Assembly (NCBI RefSeq): GCF_907165205.1
Contig: NC_058197.1
Span: 18,065,766 to 18,129,765 of the forward strand
Length of the DNA stretch: 64,000 nt
DNA from: Coccinella septempunctata
Taxonomy: Eukaryota; Arthropoda; Insecta; Coleoptera; Coccinellidae
Reading direction: 5' to 3'
In this document: piece after piece, positions 10,235-22,585 of the stretch
How the letters are laid out: each line of letters begins with the position of its first letter
How positions within the stretch are numbered: position 1 is the stretch's first letter
Translations under genes and position numbers: made by a program
Notes under the pieces: generated by a model
Databases searched by the model: none
What the model was told of the DNA's origin: nothing
What the model saw: the letters and a program-made list of their open reading frames with translations, nothing else

Positions 10235-11749
10235 ATGTCAGAACCACAGTCAGCTCTTTTATTGAGAAAACAGCTAGCAGGTTAGTGAAATTATTTGTGT
10301 GAATTTTTATACAGAATAAAAAATATTTTACAAGGATAATGTAAGTCAATTAGCCCCACAAAAATGTCTTTGCTATTTCGATTATTTCGATGGAATACCA
10401 TCGGGTGTACTTGTACGAAAATAGTTTGGCGATGATATTTTTAATCGGAAACCCAGCCCAAATGCTATTTTTTGTTGCATAGGTTAGGTTCGAAAATCAA
10501 TAAGTAAAACATTTTCCAAGTTTACGATAGGGGTTAATATGATAATCATCTCCAGGAGGGTTTGCTCTTTATCGATATCCTATTGCCTAATCATTACGAA
10601 ATCTTCCTCGAGGAGATCTATCCCAAAATCCGATTGAAACCTCCACTTTTGGTAGTTCTAAACTTGATATTTTGACATTGATTAATCCCCTTTATCAGCA
10701 TTCGGTTCAATGAAACTCTAGAACGATAATGCAGATACAATTTAACATCAGCATTTCCTCATGAATTAAGTTGTAGCAATAGTCCACCTACATTAAAGAT
10801 GATACTCCAGAAAACAACAAATTTTCATGTCCTTCATTTATCAGACAATGAAACATTTCATTGATTTCTAGGTTATGTTCACTGCAAGATCATTTTACAT
10901 CGTAATGATACAAAGAACCATCTATTCTCTTGAGGATTTCCAGATTTAGCTATACAATTTTCAAGAATCTTTGCATAATAACGCCATGAACCTCGAAATT
11001 CTATTTCCTACAATTAATGGAACAAAGCATGGGCTCTCTTTGTCATCATACAGATGAATTCACTTGGAATTTCTTGAATATGACTCATTCTTTTTTTCAG
11101 AATTGAACAAAAACCCAGTGGAAGGGTTTTCTGCTGGCCTTATAGATGATAATGACATATACCGATGGGAAGTACTCATAATAGGACCCCCCGATACTCT
11201 TTAGTGAGTGTTGTTAATTTTCTCGTGATATTTTAATTTTGTGAACCTTGATTTTTCAGCGAAGGGGGCTTTTTCAAATGCCATTTATATTTTCCTAAAG
11301 AATATCCTTTAAGACCGCCTAAAATGAAATTTGTGACAGAAATATGGCATCCCAATAGTGAGTAACTTCAAATTTGGTCGATTTCTCTTACTTATGTTCG
11401 ATGTTTTCAGTTGATAAAAATGGTGATGTATGTATATCAATATTGCACGAGCCAGGTGATGACAAATTCGGCTATGAAAAAGCATCAGAGAGGTGGTTGC
11501 CCGTTCACACTGTAGAAACTATTTTAATTTCAGTTATTTCAATGTTAGCAGATCCAAATGATGAATCACCGGCTAATGTTGATGCAGCAGTAAGTAATTT
11601 CGTTTTAAATATCTTTTATTTTTCAGCTTTTTTAGAGTTGGTTGTATCAATAATTTCTGTTTCAATTCCAGAAAGAATGGAGAGAATCATATTCAGAATT
11701 TAAGAAAAAAGTTGCAAGATGTGTTCGAAAATCTCAAGAAGAGTGTTAG
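10235..11749 (+). CDS. UBE2G1: Ubiquitin-conjugating enzyme E2 G1
   Basis: This is a complete class of E2 that accepts ubiquitin from E1 and passes it, with an E3, to substrates; the UBE2G family builds Lys48 chains. The five exons are 10235-10280, 11101-11203, 11260-11357, 11411-11589 and 11672-11749. Their phases agree and give 167 residues, against about 170 in vertebrates. Visible landmarks are the N-terminus MSEPQSALLLRKQLA, the HPN motif (residues 80-82), the catalytic Cys90 in NGDVCISIL, and the acidic loop HEPGDDKFGYEKASERW after the cysteine that marks the UBE2G/UBE2R group. The C-terminus ends VARCVRKSQEEC. AATAAA follows at 11786. The start is set by match to the family N-terminus. 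Confidence 0.96.
10281..11100 (+). other. UBE2G1 intron 1, no feature recognised
   Basis: An 820-bp AT-rich intron between GTTAGT and a polypyrimidine tract ending CAG. No repeat or nested gene was seen. Confidence 0.7.
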
Positions 11750-13613
11750 TACTTTTTTAACCTATCATTAAAGAAACAAAAAAAAAATAAAATACAAGAA
11801 ATCGAGCAAGAGATTTGATTCTTGATTTTCCTTAAAATTGCCTCTGAAAACAATTTGCTCCACTACATACTTTCGTTCAGAATCGACACTTTTTCAAGAT
11901 AACTTCAACAATTCTAGAATCAAATCAGTATCTATCCGTTCAACCATTCAAGAGATCTCCCAGAATTGAGAAACAAACTTGACAAAATTTAGGTAATTTA
12001 ATTTAATATACCCCTGTGTATTTCTTTATTTTGCAGTAACTATGTGAATAAATTATTTTCTTCACATGTTTCATCTCATTTTAGGGTTAATCTTTAGGTT
12101 TTTGTATTCAATTATGGTTATAAAATTGATAAGAGCTGCAGAGTAAAGAATTTTAAATTCTGGTGTTTTATCATTATTGATTTTGTTCTTTGACTTCCGA
12201 GTCGGAAACTGTGATATTGTTGGATAATTCTCTCGTGTTTTTATATGCGATGATGCATCTGATGTTCAGCCAACAATAAGAGAAAAATAAAAGAATTTCA
12301 TTGTGATTGATGACAGCTGTGATTATGATGTAACCTCAGGCAAAGATTTGTCGAAGAAGCTAAATGATTCATTCAATATGCTCAGAATTATCCAGGAAGA
12401 TCGCATTATTTCAATTTTTTTTAATGTGTGTATAGTAGTTTTAAACAACTTTCAGATCATTTGACATGGAATTCCACCGATATTATGAAACAATTTTGTA
12501 TTTCCTTCAGAGTCCCATTCTTGAATTGTATGTGACATGTCAAATGATCCATCCTTATTATGAAACTTCTTTGCATCTTGTGTTTAGAGACGTTGAATTC
12601 AATGTTCAACCCTCAATCCTAACCATTGAAAATGAATGCAATATAAAGTGAGTGTGAAAATATACATTGTGACGTAACACATAACGAGACTTTTACAATT
12701 GTGTTAATATTTTAATATTCGATTTTCTGATCAAAGGGGCACCCTTTGATAGGGTCTCCCATGATTTCCAATGTCCGAACCACTTATTGAATGGGCTTAG
12801 AGACCGAAGGTCTCTCAATTCCACGTGGTTTTTGTTCGATTTTGAATTTCTTGTATCGTCCACATTCTGATTTCGATTGTTGAATGAGAATTGTTTCCCG
12901 AAGATTCTGTGAAGTGGCAAACATTATTCTTAATTTTTAAGTATGTAAATTTGACAACGTAAACGATAGGAATGTACTTTAAGTAAATTTTATTAAAAAA
13001 AATTGTGGTTTCATTTAAAACACCAACCCATCAAAAAATATAAACGATAAAGTTAAAATTTGATACAAAACTATTTGACTAGAATTCTTTTGGCTCTAAT
13101 AGAATCATTTTGAGATCTATTGTGCCACCAGCAGAACTATTTTCAGAAAGAATCTTGGAATATTCTAGTCCGAAAATTCCTTTGAAATAATTCATTTTCA
13201 ATTATTTCCTTCTGTTCTCTTTCTTGTAGGTACGTTTCCCTATACCACTGAAAGATTACTTTAGGTGTAACGTAAAACACATTGTCACTGATATAAGTAG
13301 GTGTATATTTGCCCAGTTCACATCGTAAATTACCTCTTAATTATCAGTTACATTTCATTTTCAATGGGCTCCTTGAAATCGCAAATACACGACGTTTTTG
13401 GATCATACTCAAATTACCTGCTGACCCAGATTTCACGCTTACACACCTATTTAACGCAGCGTCCTTAACATAAATTACCGTTTGGAACTTTCCGTGCCCT
13501 TTCAAGTGGATAATATGGGTGTTTTAGCGTGAAAAAATTCGGGAAATGACGTCCAAAAGAAAATCTCAAAAGGTATCACAAATGTGTTCGTATTAATTGA
13601 GTGATTACCTATA
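11750..13613. other. UBE2G1 3' UTR and intergenic DNA, no gene seen
   Basis: AATAAA at 11786-11791 is the likely UBE2G1 polyadenylation signal. Beyond it are only short AT-rich ORFs without recognisable domains, and the 95-bp inverted repeat listed separately. Confidence 0.55.
12455..12549. repeat. 95-bp inverted repeat
   Basis: GATCATTTGACATG at 12455-12468 is repeated exactly in reverse complement at 12536-12549. It could be a very small TIR element; no clear target duplication was seen. Confidence 0.7.
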
Positions 13614-14232
13614 CACGGTGAGTCTTTGACTCGTGGAAATATTTCAACAATAGATTCTTGAGAAACACTTTTTTCCTATACCATTTCTTCTGATTCGTCC
13701 CTGATAAAAAAATAGCCATTTTAAGCTTTCATAATGATCTTGCCACCCTTGGAAAAACAAAATTACCTTCAGAATAACTAGCTAAATCTGCGACACTACA
13801 CATCTGTGGATGTTTTAAACAGAGTTGTATTCAGCCAAAGTACCCAATTTATCAAAATTCACTGATATTTTTTACAAAACGCTCAAAGATTCATTGTGTC
13901 CAACTTAGTTTCAAAAGAGTTAGGGTCTTTGAATTTTTGGTATTTTTATGGTACTTAATGGTCACAATGAGAAAACTGGAAGACGTGGGTGATATCTATT
14001 CTGTTCGAAAAAGATTCATCAAATAAATGAAAAACTATATTCCGAAATTCATTTCATATTCGATAAAACCGTTTGTCAAATAGAACTAAAAATAATATTT
14101 TTTATAGTTTTTCAACAGCTTGTATCTTTTAAACAAAGCTGATTTGGAAAAAATGGTAAAGGAAACAAGCGTTGCTTTTGATCTCAAGAATCTACTGCTG
14201 TAATATTTGTACTAATCAGAGACTCACTCCTG
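13614..14232. mobile_element. TIR element of the GTGAGTCTTTGACTCG family, copy A
   Basis: A 619-bp element flanked by TA. The ends read CACGGTGAGTCTTTGACTCG on the left and, reversed, CAGGAGTGAGTCTCTGAT on the right. Inverted similarity continues inward for roughly 90 bp through AGTAGATTCTTGAG and ACACTTTTTTCC strings. No transposase is encoded, so it is a non-autonomous TA-inserting element. Relatives lie at 46251, 49198 (partial), 53347 and 55523. Confidence 0.85.
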
Positions 14233-15984
14233 TAACTAGTTTTGTTCTTGTTTTATTACTCATTGGTAGGATTTTATTGATTGTGGATCATAATTTTCTT
14301 GTGCTATTTGCAATGCCTTGCCGTTTTCAGTGAATACATTTGAATCTGTGAGTTTTTTCTTCACGACAATAAATAAATGTTCGTAGACCTCAAAAGCAGA
14401 CGAGAACAGCCCACTCCAAGTGTACTTTGTACACTTGTTATGTTACCACTGTATTCCTCTAGGAATGCAGCCAAACAATGCATTTTATCATCAGCGAATG
14501 ATGACTATTTGAAAACACGATTTTCCCAAATTTCCTACGGACCTGCTGCATCAACAAACAAGAGACCTGTGTACACACGTCGAAGGTCGGTATACGCGCT
14601 GGAAAAATAAACCGACTTACACCTCAGTTTGATAAATACTTCTTGGAAACTGTTAATTTTCATATAATTCATCTAAAAATACGGGCCAGGGGAAGGGGAC
14701 CCCAGCCACCGCTAGCACACAGTCTGGTCGCGGCACAAAGCAGCCTGCCGACTTCTAATTTTGAATACTATATACCTATACATACTCTTTTTAAATTATA
14801 CACGCCGCTCATCGCGACAAACTTCGATCTCTGATATTTTTCCACGTTCATCAAGAAAGAAACACCCGTGGATTTTCGATGATATATCTTGTGGTGCCGG
14901 TCGCTGCGCGGGTTTCCTAAGGGTTCTGTTTTTCTTAGGGTTGCCGGTGTAGTTCAAAGGAGCCGACAAGCTGGGGGGTAGCGTGGAGTTGCCGACCATG
15001 AAATGGTGAGTTGGTGTTGAAGATTGCTCGTCTTTCTATTGGTTTTCTCGAACACCCTACGCGTTTTGGGGTTTGGAGGGCAGGAAAGGGGGTTGAAATC
15101 GGATGCAAGGATTGGCACCAAGATTTTGAGTTTGCAATTTTGGTAACAAGGGAAAAATAGGGATATATCCTCGAATTATTCGCATCCTTGTTGATAAATT
15201 TTCTAAATTGAGAGGAAAACTTTTTTTACAAATGGATTTTTTATTTTGAAATTTACTCGACTGGTTAGGCATCCTCAGGAGCTTTGTCAAGTGTAGTGTG
15301 CTCCACTCGAATCTCTCTCTACTCTCCCAATTAAAAATGATCCTAGATAATGGCTATATTTGTGAACAAATTTTAATAAATTTTCTAGTTGCTTTCAGTT
15401 GCATTCTATTTAGGGTGTTTTATTATGGTTTTTTTCTTTCTTGCTTATGTTAAAACATAAAACTCTTACTTTTCTGATATTATTGAAATAGTTACTTTAT
15501 TCAAGAATGTTTATTGGAAAAACCACAGGGCGTTTTGAAGGTGAGGCTTTTTTTAACAGAAGGTATAAGTGGTCAAAAGAAAGTGTTTCATAAAAATCGC
15601 CTATACAAAACTTTCAAAATGACAAAGTTGAAAAAAATTACCACTGAAATTGATCCTAATACGGCCCTAGATCAATTTTTTTTCTTAATTATCGCAAAGC
15701 AGTTGGAAAAATCTCGTGATGGCTGACTCAACCATATGAATACTTTGACAACATAAGTATTTCTCAATTTTCTACACTGTTTTCATCAAAAACCGCACGA
15801 TACAACAATTATTTCAATGGACCTGATGCAACTAATCAGATAGACTCGAATGTGCTGAACCAATATTTTTCTAGCCCTATGTTTATGTTTTCGTTTTTCT
15901 GATGCCGTAGTCACCTTCCACAGTCTTATACTCGAAATTCAATGAAATTTTGCCGAAATTGTAGGGGTTGTAGCTCGTCCATCT
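14233..15984. other. No gene seen
   Basis: AT-rich sequence with short ORFs on both strands (for example 14377-14610 and 14796-14999 minus). None has family features, and no splice-consistent exon chain was found. Confidence 0.5.
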
Positions 15985-16259
15985 TGAATATTTTATATAG
16001 AAAATTTTTGGTGAAGTGACTCATTTTATTTCTGTCAAAAAAAAAACCTAACCTTTGAAGATACCCTAATATTGTCACCGCGTACTAATACATTTCAAAC
16101 TTAAATTTCTCCACCTCTATCCCTATTCATCTCCCTCGCTTTCCCGTCAAAAGTCATTTAAAATCAATTCGACGAATGACCGGAGAATCTATCTATCCGA
16201 CCCGAAGGACCATTGATTTTTTCTCTCTCTGGAAATTGGCCTAATTAAAGTTAACATCA
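15985..16259. repeat. Dispersed repeat, copy 2 of the 4955/15985 pair
   Basis: Aligns with 4955-5236 in the same orientation up to CCTAATTAAAGTTAAC, where similarity stops abruptly. The 5' part (CATCTTGAATATTTTATATA) is also found near 49117. Confidence 0.75.
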
Positions 16260-17970
16260 GGGGACACTTTGTAAAAACAACCCTAATCAAAACTTACAAT
16301 ATTTGGTGATAACTGACATAAACCAAGAGAATAAATATGGTCCTTCGGGGCAGATCAATCAAAGATATCAGGTGAAATATCTTTGAGGTTAACTTGGTCA
16401 CCATCTCTGGATTCTTCGAACAATTCTATAGGCGCTTTCGAAAGGAAAAGAAAAAAGAAACCTCGTCCCTCAATATTAACCGTACAGCACCACTTCAGTA
16501 GCTCGAGCTCTGCCAATTCATTTGCGCGCCGAAACGAAATCGATCTCGGTCCCTTGCCAGAAATTCATTACACTCCAAGTGTCCCGATTGAACGGGTATT
16601 ATAAGAGTTCGCATTATTTCGCTCAAATTACCCTTTATGTTTACGAGAGAGAGAAAAAAATCGGGTTGCGAAAAAACGCACTGGCCTAATTTCACCGGAA
16701 GCATTAATGAGTCTCGAGATGTGGGTCATGTTCATCTCGACTTATTGTTTTCGTAAACTCCAGTTTTGTTTTGGACCCCTTGAAACGTCGCCAATGACGC
16801 AATGTTTTGTTGGGACTTGAGGAAAACGAGGAAACCACACTTTTACTCTCAAAGAAATGACCCTCGATAGGTTAAAACTGCGAGGAAGACAGAGAAAAAC
16901 ACTGAGGGAATCAAAGAAAGAAACTTCAACCCTTTGGTTTAAGATCCACTACAGCAGAAGCCAAAAGAAGGGAAAAAACACAAGTGAGGGTAGCACATTA
17001 AGGCTGGGGAACTTAAGAAAGTGGCTGATCAAGCCTTTTAACATCCAAAGAAATGCATATAAGGACCTAAAACCTGCCATCTACAACCAGGGATAGAATA
17101 GAGCCAATTCTATGGGTACCATGAAAAAAATGAATCCCACCGCTGTCACCCATGTAGAACGTAAATTTTTCGGCGTTTGCCACAACAGCACATTCAGATG
17201 CGGTCAGGTGGTCCTCTGTACGACGGCAATAACTCATTCTGATTACGAAACCCACTGTTTACCCATAATAAACACATTTATTATGCCTCGGGTGATACGC
17301 AATGCTGTCAACCTCGAAAAAGAAGGAAGACTCGAAAATTTGGCAGCTTTTACGCGGAATACCGTCGAGAAGTGCAACAAGGTTGGATTTATGAAAACGC
17401 ATCAAGATCCCGTCGGTCTGTATATGATATAAGATGAAATCTTTCGACGCTACGTCAGGTCGAAGGATATCTGATGCTTGCGAAAAATCGGTTTTCACGC
17501 TCCGAGTCGATCTATAAAGTGAGGAAGGAATGTTTACGGCCTCCTTGATTTATAGCTCCAGAAAATCAGAATTGAATCCGATCCAAGCAAAACTACGAGA
17601 TTCCTATCGTTTTTTTTATGGTTTTATCGATAGAGACTTTCGATTTATATCGGGAATACTTGGAAATTCACACTGCTCGTGAAAACCCCATCGAGTAATC
17701 CCAGCACCGACCAACTTTTTAACGACGTTCTCGAATTTCAGTATATCCTAAACGTGGACAGTGCCAAAAATGAAAAAACACTTTTTTCCGAAGTTCCATT
17801 AGACCTACCCGAATGCATTTTCTCTCGTTGGGAAATTCCACATCGATTTCACTTTCTCCTCGCTATTTTCTCTTTTTATTCTCGCGGCGGCTCTAAATTT
17901 AGACCTTTTCAACGGTAAAAAAAATTACCCCGGATCGGCGTGCCAAAACGAAATGCACGGGCGCACACGG
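16260..17970. other. No gene seen
   Basis: Overlapping short ORFs occur on both strands (for example 17112-17432 plus, 106 codons, and 17259-17498 minus). None shows a known domain, signal peptide or exon structure that I can support. Confidence 0.45.
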
Positions 17971-19660
17971 TTAAACGAGCTTCTCGAGTTGAAACAACTC
18001 GCAACAGACATAAATTAATATGTTGTGTAGACTCGATTCCGATAAGTGACATGTTTTTCCCAACTTTCGTCCAGATTCGTAGGTATGGATGGAAATAGCT
18101 GAACAGGGCATCAAACAAGTTTTCTACTGGAACAAAACGTCATTTCAAAGGTGCGTCTGTTAAATTGTATGTACTCCGGAAAAGATTCAGTTAGCACGGG
18201 TAGTGTTCTGCTTCCAACGTGTTTGCACGCCAACCGAAATCGTACTTCCAGCGAAGAGAAACCCAAAAGGATAGGGGAGAGGGTGCACCATTGTTCACCT
18301 TTCTAGATTCTGCTTCCAACGGGTTTGCACTCCAGCCATAAATCATACTCCCAAAAATGGTAGAACTAGGTATGAGTTAGATTTACTGGTTTTCCCAAAG
18401 AGGAGGCCTTCTTACCAAACAAAATTCACAAGAAAGGGGTCTGTTGTACCAAATCAGCCTATCCTTGTGAGAAAACCGAACCAAAATATAATTTTTCTTC
18501 TCTACTACCTACATTTACCAGCTGTCTCTGCTAACGAATATCGAACTTCTCGAGTTGAAACAACTCGCAAGAGACATAAATTAATATGTTGTGTAGACTC
18601 GATTCCGATAAGTGACATGTTATTCCCAACTTTCGTCCAGATTAGTAGGCACGGATGGAGAGATTCAGTTAGCAAGGGATTGCAGGTTGGGTAAACCATT
18701 CCCTAATCAGTTTTCTGCTTCCAACGTGTTTGCACGCCAACCGAAATCGTACTTCCAGCGAAGAGAAACCCAAAAGGACAGGGGAAAGGGTGCACCATTG
18801 TTCACCTTTCTACTTTCTGCTTCCAACGGGTTTGCACTCCACCCATAAATCATACTCCCAAAAGTGGTAGAACCAGGTATGAGTTAGATTTACTGGTTTT
18901 CCCGAAGATGAGACCTTCTGACCAAACAAAATTCACAAGAAAGGGGTCTGTTGCACCAAATCAAACTAACCTTGTGAGGAAACCTAATCAAAATATCATT
19001 TATCTTCTCTACTACCTACATTTACCAGCAGCTGTCTCTGCTGTCGAATATCGAACTTCTTCAGTTGAAACAACTCGCAAGAGACATAAATTAATATGTT
19101 GTGTAGACTCGATTCCGATAAGTGACATGTTATTCCCAACTTTCGTCCAGATTAGTAGGCACGGATGGAAATAGCTAAACAGGGTCTCAAACACGTTTTC
19201 TACTGGAACAAAACGTCGTTTCAAAGGCGCGCCTGTTAAATTATGGATGTACTCCGGAAGAGATTCAGTTAGCACGGGATTGCAGGTTGGGTAAACCATT
19301 CCCTACTCAGTTTTCTGCTTCCAACGTATTTGCACGCCAACCGAAATCGTACTTCCAGCGAAGAAAAACCCAAAAAGATAAGGGAAAGGGTGCACCATTG
19401 TTCACCTTTCTAGCTCCTGCTTCCAACGGGTTTGCACTCCAGCCATAATCATACTCCCAAAAGTGGTAGAACCAGGTATGAGTTAGATTTACTGGTTTTC
19501 CCGAAGAGGAGGCCGTTTGACCAAACAAAATTCACAAGAAAGGGGTCTGTTGCACCAAATCAACCTAATCTTGTGAGAAAACCGAATCAAAGTATCATTT
19601 TTCTTCTCTACTACCTACATTTACCAGCAGCTGTCTCTGCTACCGAACATCGAACTTACA
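17971..19660. repeat. Tandem array with ~0.5-0.6 kb units, about three copies
   Basis: Two landmark strings recur in order: TTCTCGAGTTGAAACAACTC (17981, 18547 and, variant, 19057) and CTGCTTCCAACGTGTTTGCA (18208, 18715, and 19315 as a variant). Unit lengths vary from about 507 to 600 bp because of an internal indel: the segment with TTTTCTACTGGAACAAAACG is present in units 1 and 3 but missing from unit 2. Within each unit a shorter duplicate (CTGCTTCCAACGGGTTTGCA) follows about 100 bp later. All ORFs of 60-95 codons in this stretch recur with the repeat and are not supported as genes. Confidence 0.85.
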
Positions 19661-21024
19661 GGCAATAAAAATCAACAGTTTTTTAACTATCCTATTTCAT
19701 TTTCCTCTAAAACACTAACCTACACCGATGAACGAGTGGGTTGAAGTTTTTACATCGTAAATAATAATCTCAAAGGAACCGAAGATCCGCAGTTAAATGT
19801 CATAAACCAGACGTCGTATTCCAACTGTTTCATGGAGATTTTAAACGTCAATCAAGTATATCGCCAGGCTAGGACAAGAATACACCTGTTAACTCGTGTC
19901 AAAACAACAGAGTAAAAATTGACAATTAATTAAAAGTTCACTTTCTTGAATACGCGATAGAGCCAAGTGGTTTATGACGAAATTATTGATATTTATAGGC
20001 AAAAAAGCTAAGATCTATCTCGAGACTATAACCACAAACAAAAGAAGCAAAATTATCGTGAAATCCCATTCGGGAAACACCACGAAGGTCTTCCCCAGAT
20101 AGTATTTTTATTCCGAACCCAGATCGCTTTGAGCAATTAAGTTTAACATTGGCATAATCGCGTATGTAATAACCAGGAAGAGTTGAGTTACGACGACAGC
20201 GTCCTCTTAATAGGTCAACACCTCGTCCGTCTATCCAGAGCCAGCTGATCACACAGGACAGCGATGAACTGATGACGCTCCTATTTTTAGAGCATTATTA
20301 TGATATCTACAGCAGTTCAGCCAACGCTGCACAGGGTTAATGAAGGTTTAATTATTGTGAGAATGCGCCAATAATGGACTGGATGAAAACAATCGTAGGT
20401 TTCCTTGGTGGGACTGTATCTAAGACCGGATGAACACCTTCACCAAGAGGACCTCAAGTTAGGACTTATCTTCTTTTGGTCACCTTTGATACTTGTTCGA
20501 GTTGTTTGCTAGTTATCTCTAGTCTCGTGACTTTAGTTGGGATGAATTTGTTTGCAATTGCGAATAGAAATGACAACTTTAGAAGAGTAATCAAGAGATA
20601 GGTCATCCTGATCATCTTAATGTATGTAAGAAAAATTACTCAAAAATGGTAGATCACTGCAAGAATACATTAAGCTGAGAATAATCAAAAGTAAATAAAG
20701 AAAACGAACATGAAATATAGACACAAAAACATTTGGCAAAGCATTCAAAAACGACAAAACCAATAAAGTAGCAGTTGAAGAATAGGAAGACATACAAGTT
20801 CACAGTTACAGATGTTAAACCTACGAATAGAATATAAATAGATGACGGATAGATTGGTAATAATGTTATTGCTTTGTGATTCATGCTCAGTCGCCTTGAA
20901 TTCAAAATAAGAATGGTATGGACTGCCAGAAGGTGTTCAATATCTTCAAGGTGCACCTCTAACGATATTTCCGTCCAGAAATACACCGTTTCACTGAAAC
21001 TGATTACTACCAGGAATCACCGTG
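19661..21024. other. No gene seen
   Basis: AT-rich sequence. A 110-codon minus-strand ORF at 20654-20986 is hydrophobic, but it has no family signature and no flanking exons could be matched. Confidence 0.45.
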
Positions 21025-22585
21025 TGTAATTATGAAATAATGCAAGTTTCAGACAACGAAGGTGAGGAGTTTGACCGCTTGGTCGAAGAACAATAGTGGC
21101 CTCATCAGGAAGATCACAAATACAAAATAAACCTATATCCTTTTTTTCTGCCAGACGAGGAAGATAGAGAGTAGAACTAGTAGAAGAACAGACAGGCTTA
21201 AAGGTCCCTGGTTAGTTCCCGGGTTTCGGCACCAAATGTTCGTCATCAGAATCAGAACAATAAATGAAGTCCTCTGGTCTTCAGTATATATATTTCACTC
21301 TCGAGAGAAAGATGACATTTACAGAAAATCATTATTGCTTTCATCGAGAGTATAATTATGAAATAATGCAAGTTTCAGACAACGAAGGTGAGAAGTTTGA
21401 CCGCTTGGTCGAAGAACAATAGTGGCCTCATCAGGAAGATCACAAATACAAAATAAACCTATATACTTTTTTACTGCCAGACGAGGAAGATAGAGAGTAG
21501 AACTAGTAGAAGAACAGACAGGCTTAAAGATCCCTGGTTAGTTCCCGGGTTTCGGCACCAAATGTTCGTCATCAGAATCAGAACAATAAATGAAGTCCTC
21601 TGGTCTTCAGTATATATATTTCACTCTCGAGAGAAAGATGACATTTACAGAAAATCATTATTGCTTTCATCGAGAGTATAATTATGAAATAATGCAAGTT
21701 TCAGACAACGAAGGTGAGAAGTTTGACCGCTTGGTCGAAGAACAATAGTGGCCTCATCAGGAAGATCACAAATACAAAATAAACCTATATACTTTTTTAC
21801 TGCCAGACGAGGAAGATAGAGAGTAGAACTAGTAGAAGAACAGACAGGCTTAAAGATCCCTGGTTAGTTCCCGGGTTTCGGCACCAAATGTTCGACATCA
21901 GAATCTGAACAATAAATGAAGTCCTCTGGTCTTCAGTATATATATTTCACTCTCGAGAGAAAGATGACATTAACAGAAAATCATTATTGCTTTCATCGGG
22001 AGTATAATTATGAAATAATGCAAGTTTCAGACAACGAAGGTGAGAAGTTTGACCGCTTGGTCGAAGAACAATAGTGGCCTCATCAGGAAGATCACAAATA
22101 CAAAATAAACCTATATACTTTTTTACTGCCAGACGAGGAAGATAGAGAGTAGAACTGGTAGAAGAATAGAGAGACTTGAGGGTCCCTGGTTTGTTCCCAG
22201 GTTTCGGCACCAAATGTTCGACATCAGAATCTGAACAATAAATTAAGTCCTCTGGTCTTCAATATATATATTTCACTCTCGAGAGAAAGATGACATTAAC
22301 AGAAAATCATTATTGCTTTCATCGAGAGTATAATTATGAAATAATGCAAGTTTCAGACAACGAAGGTGAGAAGTTTGACCGCTTGGTCGAAGAACAATAG
22401 TGGCCTCATCAGGAAGATCACAAATACAAAATAAACCTATATACTTTTTTACTGCCAGACGAGGAAGATAGAGAGTAGAACTGGTAGAAGAATAGAGAGA
22501 CTTGAAGGTCCCTGGTTCGTTCCCAGGTTTCGGCACCAAATGTTCGTCGTCAGAACATGTCAAAACAATAAATGAAGTCCTCTGG
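21025..22585 (-). repeat. 326-bp tandem array derived from an LTR / primer-binding-site junction
   Basis: Nearly five head-to-tail copies with an exact 326-bp period (starts near 21025, 21351, 21677, 22003, 22329). On the minus strand every unit has an LTR-like end (...GAACAT) followed by TGGTGCCGAAACCCGGGA, the look of a tRNA primer-binding site as used by LTR retrotransposons, and then a leader. These sites lie at plus positions 21215-21234 and every 326 bp after. The last two units have changed several bases of the site (for example CCTGGGAAC). ORFs of 88-96 codons begin at the site only through non-ATG starts. Which retrotransposon group it came from is not known; BEL/Pao or Gypsy is likely. 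Confidence 0.85.

Noticed and set aside
20654..20986. 110-codon hydrophobic minus ORF, chemoreceptor-like at first sight
   Set aside because: AT-rich composition alone explains the hydrophobicity; no receptor signature or neighbouring exons were found.
21947..22563. Two similar 88- and 96-codon minus-strand ORFs
   Set aside because: They repeat with the 326-bp satellite, start at non-ATG codons next to the primer-site-like sequence, and the unit length is not a multiple of three.
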